A stretch of DNA of 64,000 bases from the NCBI GenBank assembly GCA_964385695.1, contig CAYLQA010000011.1, positions 12,310 through 76,309 of the forward strand, read 5' to 3'. The stretch is from CAYLQA01 sp964385695. Lineage in GTDB: Bacteria; Desulfobacterota; Desulfobulbia; Desulfobulbales; Desulfurivibrionaceae. Within the stretch, counting starts at the first letter, position 1. Every line of letters starts with the position of its first letter. The position numbers and the translations under genes were made by a program. The notes under the pieces are model-generated. The model saw nothing but the letters and a program-made list of their open reading frames with translations. It did no database searches and was not told the origin of the DNA. Shown here in pieces: positions 9,487 through 17,238 of this stretch.

Positions 9487-11637
9487 ATGAGCCGACGCTC
9501 AAAAAAGGAACCCAGAGAGCAACATCTACTTGAATGGATTGAGATAGCCATAGCCTTGGCCGCATGCGCCGGCCTGGTTTTTGGTTTTCTCGGTCCCGTG
9601 AGCCTGTTTCCGCTTGGCGCAAAATTGGCATCAGGAGTGGTCATTCTCGCCGCTTGTTTTGAGATGGTGCGCCGTTTGCCCATTGTCGATCCCGGCAATG
9701 GAGGAATCGGTGAGATAGCGGCTGTCATGCTGTGGTCCATTTCCGTTTGGCTTATCTTCGAGCACATCGCTGTATTTACAAATCATATAGTCCTTATCCC
9801 GGCCCTTTTTCTGGCCTGGTTGGTTATCACCTTTCCCCTCAGTGTATATTGGGGGCCTTTGACCGCCATAGCGGCAGTGGAAATCGGATTGCTCCTCACC
9901 GAAAGGCAGTCGCAGCTTAATTTTGCCATGAATATCGCCGCCTTTGCGATTGCCACCTTTGTTTTGTCCGGCTTTCTCAACTCCACCGTTTATCGGCGGC
10001 GGGCGCGCAAGGTTATGGTCCAGGCCAAACGGGAAGCGGACAGCAGGGAATATGCCAGGGATTTGGGATTGTTTAACGACATGCCCGCTATTTTGAATAC
10101 CTTGCCGAGCCATGATTTTTTAGAGGACCCGGAGGCGGGCAGCAGCTCGGCTGTGAAGGATATTGCCGCAGCCTTTGATCTGCAGCTTGAGTTGATTCGC
10201 CAGTCTTTAGGCGTGACAACCGTGGCCCTGCTATGGCCCGATCCGAAAGGAAAGGAGCTGCGCCTGCGCAGTATTGCCACCAGTCGCGACGATATTCTAC
10301 CCGGCCCATACCCGGCAGGGGTTGGTATCAGCGGAGCCTTGACCGGCAACAGTGATATTGCCTCGGTGGCGCCGGTCACCTCATCCTTTTCCGGATTGCC
10401 CTATTACAAACTGCAGGAGCGTGTTGGCAGTATCCTGGCGGTACGGGTACCGGATGAAAGCAAAGAGTGGCTGGGGTTTGACGGCAAAAAAATCACCGCC
10501 ATTCTCTGTGTGGACCGGGAAGAGGAAACGCCCTGGAGCGATGAGGAAAAGGCAGCCCTTGCCCTGGCGGCCAAAAAGGTCTCCATGGATGTGATCATGG
10601 GCCGAAGCTTTCAGACCATGGCCCAGGAAAGGCATGCCGTGCAACGGGTCTGTATTGCCCTGCGGGAGCTGAATAACGTCCTCGGGCTTGAGCAGGTTCT
10701 GGAGGCCACCAGCAAGGTAATCCATAGCCTCGTGCGGGCGGATTTTATTGCGGTGAGCCTGCTCGCCGACGGGGAGCATCGACTTGCCCTTTGCGAAGGC
10801 CAAAAATGCGAAAAATTATTGGGCCAGAGTTTTGCCCTGGAAGAAGGCCTGGTGGGGCAGGTACTGAAGATCAACCGTCCCTTGCCAGCCAAAGCGCAAT
10901 GCCATGGCCCCATGGAGGTGTTCGGCAATTCGCACCGCTTGACCGGTTATAAATCACTCCTGGTCCTGCCACTGCAAAAAGAAGAAGGGAGTGCTGTCGG
11001 CGCTTTGACCGTTGCCGCCAAGGAGGCCGGTGTCTTCACCCGCTCCCGCCAAGAGATTCTTGAATTGGTCGCCGCCCAGCTGGCAGTCAAAATAGATTTG
11101 GGCCAGGCCCATGAGCAGATCAACAGGCTGGCTACCACCGACGGCCTGACCGGACTGATCAATCATCGAACCTTCCAGCACGGCTTTGATGTGATGCTCA
11201 AACGGGAGGAAAGACGATCCGGCAGCCTCTGTTTGATCCTCTGTGATATTGACCACTTCAAAAAGGTCAACGATACCTATGGTCATCCCTTTGGCGACTT
11301 GGTGCTCAAAGAGGTGGCAGGGGTTCTGCAAAACGCGGTGCGGGCTGTTGATCTTGCCGCCCGCTACGGTGGGGAGGAGTTTGCCCTTGTTCTGGAAGAT
11401 TGCCGAGAAAAAGGTGGCCTGCAACTGGCTGAGCGCATCCGTGAGGAGATCGCAAAATTGGAGTTCCGTCACCAGGGCCGACTGGTGCAGGTGAGCATGT
11501 CTTTAGGGCTGGCCGCCTTTCCAAAACATGGCAGTGAAAAAACCGATTTAGTGAGTCGGGCGGATCAGGCCCTCTACCAGGCCAAACAAAGTGGGCGCAA
11601 CCGGGTTATCATCTGGGATGAAAGTTTTTCAGGATGA
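9487..11637 (+). CDS. Membrane GAF-GAF-GGDEF diguanylate cyclase
   Basis: 716 residues. About 160 N-terminal residues hold five or six membrane helices with almost no loops, suggesting sensing in the membrane plane. Two GAF-like domains follow (about 215-375 and 390-540), then a GGDEF domain with an intact GGEEF active loop. It should make c-di-GMP. The start is directly behind a G-rich purine stretch. The 3' end overlaps the convergent EamA gene by 9 bp. Confidence 0.9.
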   Translation: MSRRSKKEPREQHLLEWIEIAIALAACAGLVFGFLGPVSLFPLGAKLASGVVILAACFEMVRRLPIVDPGNGGIGEIAAVMLWSISVWLIFEHIAVFTNHIVLIPALFLAWLVITFPLSVYWGPLTAIAAVEIGLLLTERQSQLNFAMNIAAFAIATFVLSGFLNSTVYRRRARKVMVQAKREADSREYARDLGLFNDMPAILNTLPSHDFLEDPEAGSSSAVKDIAAAFDLQLELIRQSLGVTTVALLWPDPKGKELRLRSIATSRDDILPGPYPAGVGISGALTGNSDIASVAPVTSSFSGLPYYKLQERVGSILAVRVPDESKEWLGFDGKKITAILCVDREEETPWSDEEKAALALAAKKVSMDVIMGRSFQTMAQERHAVQRVCIALRELNNVLGLEQVLEATSKVIHSLVRADFIAVSLLADGEHRLALCEGQKCEKLLGQSFALEEGLVGQVLKINRPLPAKAQCHGPMEVFGNSHRLTGYKSLLVLPLQKEEGSAVGALTVAAKEAGVFTRSRQEILELVAAQLAVKIDLGQAHEQINRLATTDGLTGLINHRTFQHGFDVMLKREERRSGSLCLILCDIDHFKKVNDTYGHPFGDLVLKEVAGVLQNAVRAVDLAARYGGEEFALVLEDCREKGGLQLAERIREEIAKLEFRHQGRLVQVSMSLGLAAFPKHGSEKTDLVSRADQALYQAKQSGRNRVIIWDESFSG

Positions 11638-12039
11638 TAAAAGCAGGATAGCCAACAGGGCAAAACCCATACCGAAAATTTGTTTGATGGTGATGGGTTC
11701 TTTGAGAAAGAGGGCGGCCAGGATGATGGTGATGAGTGGGTAAAGCCCGGTGAGGCTCACCACCACGGCAATCTTTCCTTTGGAGGCCGCGGCAAAAAAG
11801 AAGAGGGTCCCCAGCATCCCAGCCACCCCGGTGAGCACGGCAAAGAGAATGCCCTTGGGATGGGTGTCCGGCTGGAAGTTGATCACAAAAAGCGCGATAA
11901 TGCCCACCAGGCCTGCCCCGGCAATTTCATATATCAGGGCGCTGGATGGCTGGATATGCTGGACCGCGAGTTTTGGAAAAAACCCCCAGAATCCATAAAT
12001 TAGAAAAGATATAAAGGCCGCAATGAGCCAATTTTCCAT
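11629..12039 (-). CDS. Single-domain EamA/DMT-type membrane protein
   Basis: 136 residues with four to five hydrophobic helices matching one EamA domain (the usual DMT transporter has two in tandem, about 300 residues). Small one-domain members are known and are thought to work as dimers. The helix-ending LKEPITIKQ is typical of the family's first repeat. The substrate is unknown. Its stop lies inside the end of the convergent diguanylate cyclase gene. Confidence 0.85.
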   Translation of the reverse strand: MENWLIAAFISFLIYGFWGFFPKLAVQHIQPSSALIYEIAGAGLVGIIALFVINFQPDTHPKGILFAVLTGVAGMLGTLFFFAAASKGKIAVVVSLTGLYPLITIILAALFLKEPITIKQIFGMGFALLAILLLSS

Positions 12040-12149
12040 GGAGAAGCTCCCAATGAGTGGGCAGTGCCCTTTTTTTTAAGGTATCGATGTTAGGCGCATG
12101 GGGCAACTTTTTTTAAGGGATATTGCGGGCTTTTGTGCAGGAGACGACC

Positions 12150-12887
12150 ATGCCTGATTTAAAACAGTCATTGGGGTTTCGTTATTTACAGGAAAGCAAA
12201 TTCAGACCCGACAGTGCAGGAGTATCCCGACCGGATATTGCTCGCTGCGAGCCCTTGAAGTCCTACCCGGAAGCGGAGATAGTTTCCCTGCCTCGACAGT
12301 GGCAAAAAGGTGTTACGGCAGATCTCTGGGAATTGCTGCAGGGGCGCCGCTCATTACGGAAATACGCTGAAAAGGCCTTGAGCCGTGAGGGATTGGCCAT
12401 GCTTCTCTGGGCCAGCCAAGGCGTAACAGCCCAGGCCGGCGCTTATCTCTTGCGAACCGCGCCATCGGCCGGGGCCCTCTATCCCATTGAGACCTACCTG
12501 GCAGTGGAGCGGGTGGATGATCTGGAGCCTGGGCTCTACCATTTCAATGTGCAGAATTTTCACCTGGAATGTTTGGGCAACAGGGCAATCGGCCAGGATC
12601 TCGCCCAGGCCTGCCTGGGGCAGACTTTTATCGCAAATGGGGCCGTCACCTTTGTCTGGTCAGCCATTTTGCGGCGCACCATGAGCAAGTACGGACACCG
12701 CGCCTTGCGCTACATTCTTCTCGATGCCGGGCACATCTGCCAGAATATGCTTTTGGCCGCCGAGGCCTTGGGCTTTGGCGGTTGCCCGGTGGCCGCCTTT
12801 AACGATGACGAGGTTAACGAGCTTCTGCAAATTGATGGTGAAGAGGAGTCCATTCTCTATCTCGCCGGTGTCGGGGCCAAATCCTAA
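12150..12887 (+). CDS. SagB/ThcOx-family FMN dehydrogenase (nitroreductase fold)
   Basis: 245 residues. It has the FMN-binding RRSLRKY segment, the SagB hallmark RTAPSAGALYPIE, and the C-terminal AGHICQN...GGCP stretch. SagB-type enzymes oxidise azolines to azoles in thiazole/oxazole peptides, but many stand-alone members exist in anaerobes with no known substrate. Because a candidate thio/selenopeptide system lies only 2-5 kb downstream, a role there is conceivable but unsupported. The ATG at 12150 has GGAGA before it; an upstream TTG at 12123 is less likely. Confidence 0.85.
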   Translation: MPDLKQSLGFRYLQESKFRPDSAGVSRPDIARCEPLKSYPEAEIVSLPRQWQKGVTADLWELLQGRRSLRKYAEKALSREGLAMLLWASQGVTAQAGAYLLRTAPSAGALYPIETYLAVERVDDLEPGLYHFNVQNFHLECLGNRAIGQDLAQACLGQTFIANGAVTFVWSAILRRTMSKYGHRALRYILLDAGHICQNMLLAAEALGFGGCPVAAFNDDEVNELLQIDGEEESILYLAGVGAKS

Positions 12888-12912
12888 GCGGTTTTTTAAG
12901 AGGTAAATTTTT

Positions 12913-13749
12913 TTGTTGTTCAGCACCTTCGTTCATATTCCCACCATTGGCGAAAAGACCGAACGTCAACTCTGGCAGGCCGGCATTCTGCACTGGGATG
13001 ATTTTCGACCACCCTTTCCCTCTTTTCTTTCCGGGCAAAAAAGTAGGTTGATCACTCAGCACCTTGAGGAGTCCCGTTCAGCCCTGGGGCAGCCGCCGTC
13101 ATACTTCGCCGATATCCTGCCGTCCGCCCAGCATTGGCGGCTTTTTCCGTATTTCAGAGAGAATACGGCCTATTTCGACATTGAAACCAACGGCCGCATG
13201 GGCCGCGGGTGCGTGATCACTTCCATAGCCCTGTACGATGGCTCCGTAGTTTCCTGTTTTGTCCATGGCAGGAATATGGATGAGTTTCCCGAGGTGATCA
13301 AAAAATACGAAATGCTGGTGACCTTTAACGGTAAATCCTTTGATGTGCCGGTGGTTGAAAAGTATTTTGGTATCCGTTTGCCCCAAGTGCATCTTGATTT
13401 GCGCCATATTCTCAAAAGCCTTGGCTTTGGCGGGGGGCTGAAAAAATGTGAAAAGGACTTTGGTCTTGATAGAGGCGAGCTTACCGGGGTCGATGGCCGG
13501 ACCGCCATCTGGCTCTGGCAGGAATACCTGAGAAAGAACAATCCGAATGCTCTTGAAACATTACTTGCCTATAATGTCGACGATGCCGTGAACCTTGAGA
13601 TGCTCTTGGTGCAGGCATTTAATATGAAAATTGCAGGCACCCCCTTTGCCGAGAGCCACTGCCTGGAGCTGCCATCCCCTCCCCATAAGCCCTATACCCC
13701 CGATGAGGCTTTGGTCAAAAGGTTGAGTCGATCGCACTACTACTATTAG
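12913..13749 (+). CDS. YprB-type ribonuclease H-like / DnaQ-fold exonuclease
   Basis: 278 residues of the YprB ribonuclease-H-like (DEDD) fold. Exonuclease motif I is FDIETNG, a central VTFNGKSFD matches motif II, and YNVDDAVNLE fits motif III. A function in nucleic-acid processing is expected; the substrate is not established. The start is TTG behind AAGAGG, 25 bp after the SagB-like gene, so the two likely form a unit. Confidence 0.85.
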   Translation: MLFSTFVHIPTIGEKTERQLWQAGILHWDDFRPPFPSFLSGQKSRLITQHLEESRSALGQPPSYFADILPSAQHWRLFPYFRENTAYFDIETNGRMGRGCVITSIALYDGSVVSCFVHGRNMDEFPEVIKKYEMLVTFNGKSFDVPVVEKYFGIRLPQVHLDLRHILKSLGFGGGLKKCEKDFGLDRGELTGVDGRTAIWLWQEYLRKNNPNALETLLAYNVDDAVNLEMLLVQAFNMKIAGTPFAESHCLELPSPPHKPYTPDEALVKRLSRSHYYY

Positions 13750-13835
13750 GCCGAGCCTATATGGATACTTCTTGTGAATTACTGAGCGAGAGGCAGGTTT
13801 GGTGTGCTCGGGGAAAAAGAGGACCTTTCTGAATA

Positions 13836-13874
13836 AAAAGAAAGGAGCGAGCCCGGAGGACCCGGGCTCGCTCC
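13836..13874 (-). terminator. Strong minus-strand terminator hairpin
   Basis: A perfect 13-bp inverted repeat (GGAGCGAGCCCGG, 5-nt loop) followed on the minus strand by a T-rich tail (TTTCTTTTT). It would end transcripts that read through the c-di-GMP riboswitch. The plus strand has no T-run, so it is not the terminator of the upstream nuclease gene. Confidence 0.75.
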
Positions 13875-14010
13875 AGTAAGCACGCGCTTCTGGGAAGGCA
13901 GAAAATCAGGGTTTATGGGCAGCTCGCGCGTGTTTGGGGCTATGTTTACGCTGAGGGTTTTCCTCGCGGGATTCGCAGGTCCCCCCCCCTACGTTTTCCT
14001 GACAACAAAG
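13875..14010 (-). ncRNA. Possible structured non-coding RNA downstream of the c-di-GMP riboswitch
   Basis: Between the riboswitch terminator and the next minus-strand terminator there is no ORF with a start and ribosome site. The stretch can fold: CACGCGC (minus strand) pairs with GCGCGTG about 40 nt later, GAGG pairs with CCTC across a short loop, and a G-run near 13985 can pair with GGTCCTCC near 13855. It may be an RNA effector or the remains of a lost gene. It matches no RNA family I recognise; I compared it by eye with 6S, SRP and RNase P RNA. Confidence 0.3.
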
Positions 14011-14050
14011 GGCAAATAAAAAACCCATCTCCGTTACCGAAGATGGGTTT
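14011..14050 (-). terminator. Riboswitch-associated intrinsic terminator
   Basis: 10-bp stem (AAACCCATCT with AGATGGGTTT) followed on the minus strand by TTTTTTATTT. It lies just downstream of the c-di-GMP aptamer on the same strand, the usual expression platform for transcription-controlling GEMM riboswitches. Confidence 0.75.
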
Positions 14051-14068
14051 GAAAATTCTCATCTTGAT

Positions 14069-14147
14069 CTCTTCGGCGACCCGGCCATCCATTTTTATGG
14101 ATCCGTGGTTTTGCGTCCCCAAATTACTCTGGGTTTGCCCTTGTCGG
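14069..14147 (-). promoter_or_regulatory. Cyclic di-GMP-I (GEMM-I) riboswitch aptamer
   Basis: Read on the minus strand it shows the conserved GEMM-I blocks in order: GGGCAAACC, then GGGGACGCAAAACCACGG, a variable hairpin (ATCCAT-AAAA-ATGGAT), then GGCCGGGTCGCCGA. These closely follow Geobacter-type aptamers, and the G-bearing GGGCAAACC block favours c-di-GMP over cGAMP. A P1 pairing (GAACTC/GAGATC, one mismatch) is present. No gene follows on the minus strand before a second terminator, so its target is unclear. Confidence 0.88.
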
Positions 14148-14170
14148 AGTTCTTTTTGTTGCTAACTTTC

Positions 14171-14199
14171 AATATGCAACTGAATGTGGATTTTGTCAA
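14171..14199 (-). promoter_or_regulatory. Sigma-70 promoter of the riboswitch transcript
   Basis: Perfect -35 TTGACA, 17-bp spacer and -10 CATATT on the minus strand, placing the start of transcription about 15-20 nt before the aptamer. Confidence 0.6.
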
Positions 14200-14259
14200 T
14201 TATTTTCCAGGTGAAAAATGCTTTTTTCACCACTGATAATCGACGTTTTTACGGGATGT

Positions 14260-14288
14260 TTGACAAATAGCTGAACTTACTAGATACT
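14260..14288 (+). promoter_or_regulatory. Sigma-70 promoter of the radical-SAM maturase gene
   Basis: TTGACA, 17-bp spacer, GATACT, about 40 bp before the maturase ATG. The peptide gene's promoter has nearly the same layout (TTGACT-N17-GATACT). Confidence 0.55.
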
Positions 14289-14327
14289 TTCTTTACTACC
14301 TGATGAAAATTATTTTTGGAAGGGTCT

Positions 14328-15893
14328 ATGACGCATATTTTTCCCCGGACATTTTCGCTGCTTTCCGCTGAGCAAAAAGAGATTCTTGCCCAAGAGTTAA
14401 CCAATGCTGAACCTACGGATGCATTTTGGCATGAGCTTGCGAACTTGGGCAAGCAAGAAGCTCCTGCCTATCTGCCGGATATGGCGCAGCTTGAATGGGC
14501 CATATGGAGTGCTGAGCAGGGTAAGAAGGGTATTCCCCAAACCGTGGATTGCCTGACGGTAAACCCAACCCTTTCTCTCCTGACCCTGGCTTGGCAGGGG
14601 TTGCCTCAATTTTTACGCGGCAATGCAGAGGCCAAAGTTCCTGTTCCCGGCGAAGAGCATGTCATGGTCTGGTTTGCTGCGGAAGGCGGCAATACCTGTT
14701 ACCGGCGCGCCGGTTTTGAAGATCTTCTGGTCCTGAAAATGGTGGTGGAGGATGTCTCCGCTCACGATGCGGCCGAGTTGGGCAACGTTGCCGTGGGCAG
14801 GCTTGACGCTGCTTTGGATCGGGCGGTCTACCGTGAGATCTTGCTGGCCCCCCCATCTAAAATCAGGCGTGATCCTGCCTCTTTTGCTCTGGGCAATACG
14901 GACGAGCGTTTCCTTTCCGCCCAGGTTTTTACCTTGCAGTGGCATATTACCCAGGCCTGCGATCTGCATTGTAAGCATTGCTATGATCGCTCGGATCGCA
15001 CCCCATTGCCCCTGGAAAAAGGCTTGGCCGTGCTGGATGACCTGCGAGCATTCTGCAAGGAACGCAATGTCTCCGGCCAGGTGACCTTTACCGGCGGCAA
15101 CCCGTTATTGTACCCGCATTTTTTTGAGCTGTACCAAGCAGCCACAGACCGTGACCTCATGGTGGCAATACTGGGTAACCCTGCGCCCCGGGCACAGCTG
15201 GAAAGGATGTTGGCCATCCAAGAGCCCGCCTTTTACCAGGTGAGTCTGGAGGGGCTCACGGAACATAACGATTACATCCGGGGCAAGGGCTACTTTCAAA
15301 GGGTCCTCAGTTTCTTGGAGGTGCTGCAGAAACTCAATATTTATTCCATGGTCATGCTCACCCTGACCAGCGCCAACAAGGATCAGGTGGTGCCGTTGGC
15401 CGAGGTTTTGCGGGATAAGGTTGACCTGTTTGTTTTTAACCGTTTGGCCATGGTGGGGGAGGGCGCCTTTTTGCAATCGGTCCCGGTTGCCGAATATCCC
15501 GAGTTTTTAGAGCAATACCTGGAGGCGCAGCAGGAGAATCCCTGCATGGGCATCAAGGACAATATGATCAATATCGTTCGCCATAAAAAGGGGATCACCC
15601 AGTTCGGAGGGTGCGCCGGGTTCGGTTGCAGCGCTGCGTTTAATTTCTTGAGCCTACTGCCCGACGGCGAGGTGCATGCCTGCAGAAAATTTCCCTCCTA
15701 CATCGGTAATATCTTTGAGCAACCCCTGGCTCAAATCTATGATTCTGAAAAGGCGCAGCAGTATAGGGCCGGATCAAGTGCCTGCAAGGAGTGCGAGATT
15801 CGGGCAACCTGCGGCGGCTGCCTGGCAGTGGTGCATGGCTGGGGCAAAGACGTTTTCAAGGATAAAGACCCCTACTGCTTCATGCCCGAGTAG
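14328..15893 (+). CDS. sbtM: SPASM radical-SAM peptide maturase, SbtM (thio/seleno-oxazole) type
   Basis: 521 residues. The N-terminal 200 residues are a leader-binding/helper region without clear motif. The radical SAM core starts at CDLHCKHC (Cys211, 215, 218, binding the SAM-cleaving 4Fe-4S cluster). The GGNP motif and a beta-barrel follow. A C-terminal SPASM/Twitch-type region holds cysteines at 429, 434, 452, 486, 489, 495, 498 and about 517 for auxiliary clusters. This architecture, with a Sec-repeat peptide gene 1 kb away, fits the SbtM family proposed to modify Cys/Sec in SbtA peptides; the family name is from memory and the chemistry is a proposal. The ATG at 14328 has GGAAGG before it; TTG 14316 is less likely. 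Confidence 0.85.
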   Translation: MTHIFPRTFSLLSAEQKEILAQELTNAEPTDAFWHELANLGKQEAPAYLPDMAQLEWAIWSAEQGKKGIPQTVDCLTVNPTLSLLTLAWQGLPQFLRGNAEAKVPVPGEEHVMVWFAAEGGNTCYRRAGFEDLLVLKMVVEDVSAHDAAELGNVAVGRLDAALDRAVYREILLAPPSKIRRDPASFALGNTDERFLSAQVFTLQWHITQACDLHCKHCYDRSDRTPLPLEKGLAVLDDLRAFCKERNVSGQVTFTGGNPLLYPHFFELYQAATDRDLMVAILGNPAPRAQLERMLAIQEPAFYQVSLEGLTEHNDYIRGKGYFQRVLSFLEVLQKLNIYSMVMLTLTSANKDQVVPLAEVLRDKVDLFVFNRLAMVGEGAFLQSVPVAEYPEFLEQYLEAQQENPCMGIKDNMINIVRHKKGITQFGGCAGFGCSAAFNFLSLLPDGEVHACRKFPSYIGNIFEQPLAQIYDSEKAQQYRAGSSACKECEIRATCGGCLAVVHGWGKDVFKDKDPYCFMPE

Positions 15894-15955
15894 GCCATGC
15901 CAAATCCGAGCTTGTTTTCCTCTTGCAGGCACCCCATAATGGGGATGGGGTAACC

Positions 15956-16696
15956 ATGAACATTCGTATTCTGACCTATAACATCCACCGGGCCATCGGG
16001 GTGGACCGTCGATTTCGGCCCGAGCGGATCGCCAAGATCCTGGCCCATCACAATGCCGATATCGTCCTCTTGCAGGAGGTCGATGTCGGGGTGCCGCGCT
16101 CAAGAAAACTGGATCTGGCCAAGGAGTTGGCCCAAAGGCTGGATTACCCCCACCGCGCCCTGGGGCTCAATGTCCAGCTGCGCGAGGGAATGTACGGCAA
16201 CGCAACCTTGAGTCGTTTCCCGATTCTTAAAGAGCGCAACATCGACCTTACCATTGAAAACCGCAAGGCCAGGGGCTGCCTCTATACCACGCTTGATCTG
16301 CAGGGCGATGGGGAAAAGGTCCTGTCGGTTTTTAACACGCACTTGGGGCTTTCCTTTGTCGAGCGCCCCCGCCAGCTTGGGGTCTTGGTTCGCTCCGATG
16401 AATTCCAGGCCCTTGCAGAGCAGGACCCATGTCTGGTGGGCGGTGATTTTAATGACTGGCGGACCAGGCTTGCCCCGATTTTTACCGAAATTCTCGGTTT
16501 TACCTGCGCTACTAATCATCGATCCGGCTATCACAATTCCCTTTTAACCTATCCCTCATTTTCCCCCACCGGCGGATTGGATAAGATCTTTTTTCGGGGC
16601 CCGTTCAACAGCAAACGGGGCTGGCGTTGCCGCCTTCGCGTCTCAAAAGTCGCCAGCGACCATCTGCCTGTGATTGCTGACCTTTCCTGGGTGTAA
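15956..16696 (+). CDS. Endonuclease/exonuclease/phosphatase-family protein
   Basis: 246 residues with the whole EEP catalytic set: TYNIH, LLQEVD, GNATLSRFPI, FNTHLGL, GGDFNDW and a final SDHLPV. These fold as a metal-dependent phosphodiesterase acting on nucleic acids, inositol phosphates or lipids. It begins 62 bp after the maturase gene and is probably cotranscribed with it, lying between maturase and peptide genes. A role in peptide processing is not supported by its fold, so neighbourhood alone is the link. ATG 15956 follows a G-rich site; an upstream in-frame start at 15923 is weaker. Confidence 0.85.
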   Translation: MNIRILTYNIHRAIGVDRRFRPERIAKILAHHNADIVLLQEVDVGVPRSRKLDLAKELAQRLDYPHRALGLNVQLREGMYGNATLSRFPILKERNIDLTIENRKARGCLYTTLDLQGDGEKVLSVFNTHLGLSFVERPRQLGVLVRSDEFQALAEQDPCLVGGDFNDWRTRLAPIFTEILGFTCATNHRSGYHNSLLTYPSFSPTGGLDKIFFRGPFNSKRGWRCRLRVSKVASDHLPVIADLSWV

Positions 16697-16725
16697 TGTC
16701 TTGAAATTACAGGGGTATTTTCGCG

Positions 16726-16754
16726 TTGACTTTGCCAATGCTTTTCCCGATACT
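16726..16754 (+). promoter_or_regulatory. Sigma-70 promoter of the selenopeptide gene
   Basis: TTGACT, 17-bp spacer, GATACT, about 92 bp before the peptide start; the same spacing and -10 hexamer as upstream of the maturase. A 6-bp inverted repeat (ACTGAT/ATCAGT, 16765-16783) sits in the leader. Confidence 0.5.
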
Positions 16755-16845
16755 GAAAGATGAAACTGATTGTTATGATCAGTCGTTTTATGGGCTGCTT
16801 TTTGGAAAAAAAGTGAAAGAAGAACACTCAAGAAAGGAGGCAAGC

Positions 16846-17214
16846 ATGGAGAGCAAGGATCTCAAGAAGTTCCTGGCTAGCTTCGGTATTGCCAGCCTGC
16901 TTGCCGGCGCCGGATTGACTGGCCCTACCTCTGCTGCCCATGGCGGCAGCGGTTGAGGCGGGTCCAAGGACGGCGCCGGGAGCGCTGTGGAGCAGAAAAA
17001 GCCCGCAGGAAGTGGCTGAAGCGGTGATAAAGACAGTGCCGGGAGCACTGAAAAGAAGAAAACCGGAGATAGCGGCTGAAGCGGTACCAAAGATGACGCC
17101 GGTGGCGTCAAAGACAAAAAGAAACCCGGGGACAGCGGCTGAAGCGGCTCTAACGATGGCGCCGGTGGCGCCAAAGACAAAAAGAAGCCCGCAGGAAGTG
17201 GCTGAGGCGGTTAA
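16846..17214 (+). CDS. sbtA: SbtA-type selenocysteine-repeat precursor peptide with five in-frame UGA codons
   Basis: Reading UGA as selenocysteine gives one 122-residue ORF ending in TAA; normal translation stops after 36 residues. The start is certain: AGGAGG five bases before ATG. Residues 1-34 are a leader (MESKDLKKFLASFG... with a hydrophobic stretch). Then five units of 20-21 residues follow, each with [GD]SG-U-[SG]G and separated by Lys-rich linkers (EQKKP, EKKKT, KDKKKP). Sec falls at residues 37, 58, 78, 99 and 120 (codons at 16954, 17017, 17077, 17140, 17203). The frame stays open and the repeat unit persists across all five UGAs, which chance would not give. Each UGA is followed by its own SECIS-like hairpin. 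It fits the selenobiotic SbtA peptides modified by SbtM. Sec-synthesis genes must be elsewhere. Confidence 0.9.
16970..16988 (+). promoter_or_regulatory. SECIS-like hairpin 1 (for Sec37)
   Basis: 7-bp stem with one G-U pair and loop CGGGA, starting 13 nt after UGA 16954-16956; the loop begins 23 nt after the U of UGA. Confidence 0.7.
17034..17050 (+). promoter_or_regulatory. SECIS-like hairpin 2 (for Sec58)
   Basis: 6-bp stem CAGTGC/GCACTG with loop CGGGA; the loop begins 23 nt after the U of UGA 17017. The stem differs from hairpin 1 on both arms. Confidence 0.7.
17094..17110 (+). promoter_or_regulatory. SECIS-like hairpin 3 (for Sec78)
   Basis: 6-bp stem TGACGC/GCGTCA with loop CGGTG; the loop begins 23 nt after the U of UGA 17077. 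Confidence 0.7.
17157..17173 (+). promoter_or_regulatory. SECIS-like hairpin 4 (for Sec99)
   Basis: 6-bp stem TGGCGC/GCGCCA with loop CGGTG; the loop begins 23 nt after the U of UGA 17140. Confidence 0.7.
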
Positions 17215-17219
17215 TTCAT

Positions 17220-17238
17220 ACGGTACCGGTGGTACCGT
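17220..17238 (+). promoter_or_regulatory. SECIS-like hairpin 5, in the 3' UTR (for Sec120)
   Basis: 7-bp perfect stem ACGGTAC/GTACCGT with loop CGGTG; the loop begins 24 nt after the U of UGA 17203. It lies beyond the TAA stop, so it is kept as RNA structure although not translated. This is the best argument that the five hairpins act as RNA. Confidence 0.72.

Noticed and set aside
12123..12887. SagB-like protein as the azoline oxidase of the selenopeptide cassette
   Set aside because: It lies in a separate unit with a nuclease gene and 3 kb from the peptide, across a riboswitch locus; stand-alone SagB-like proteins are common, so the link is only speculation.
13750..14010. Possible SRP, 6S or RNase P RNA gene
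   Set aside because: GAGGAAA-like and GGAAGG-like words occur, but the conserved cores and helices of these RNAs are not in the right order.
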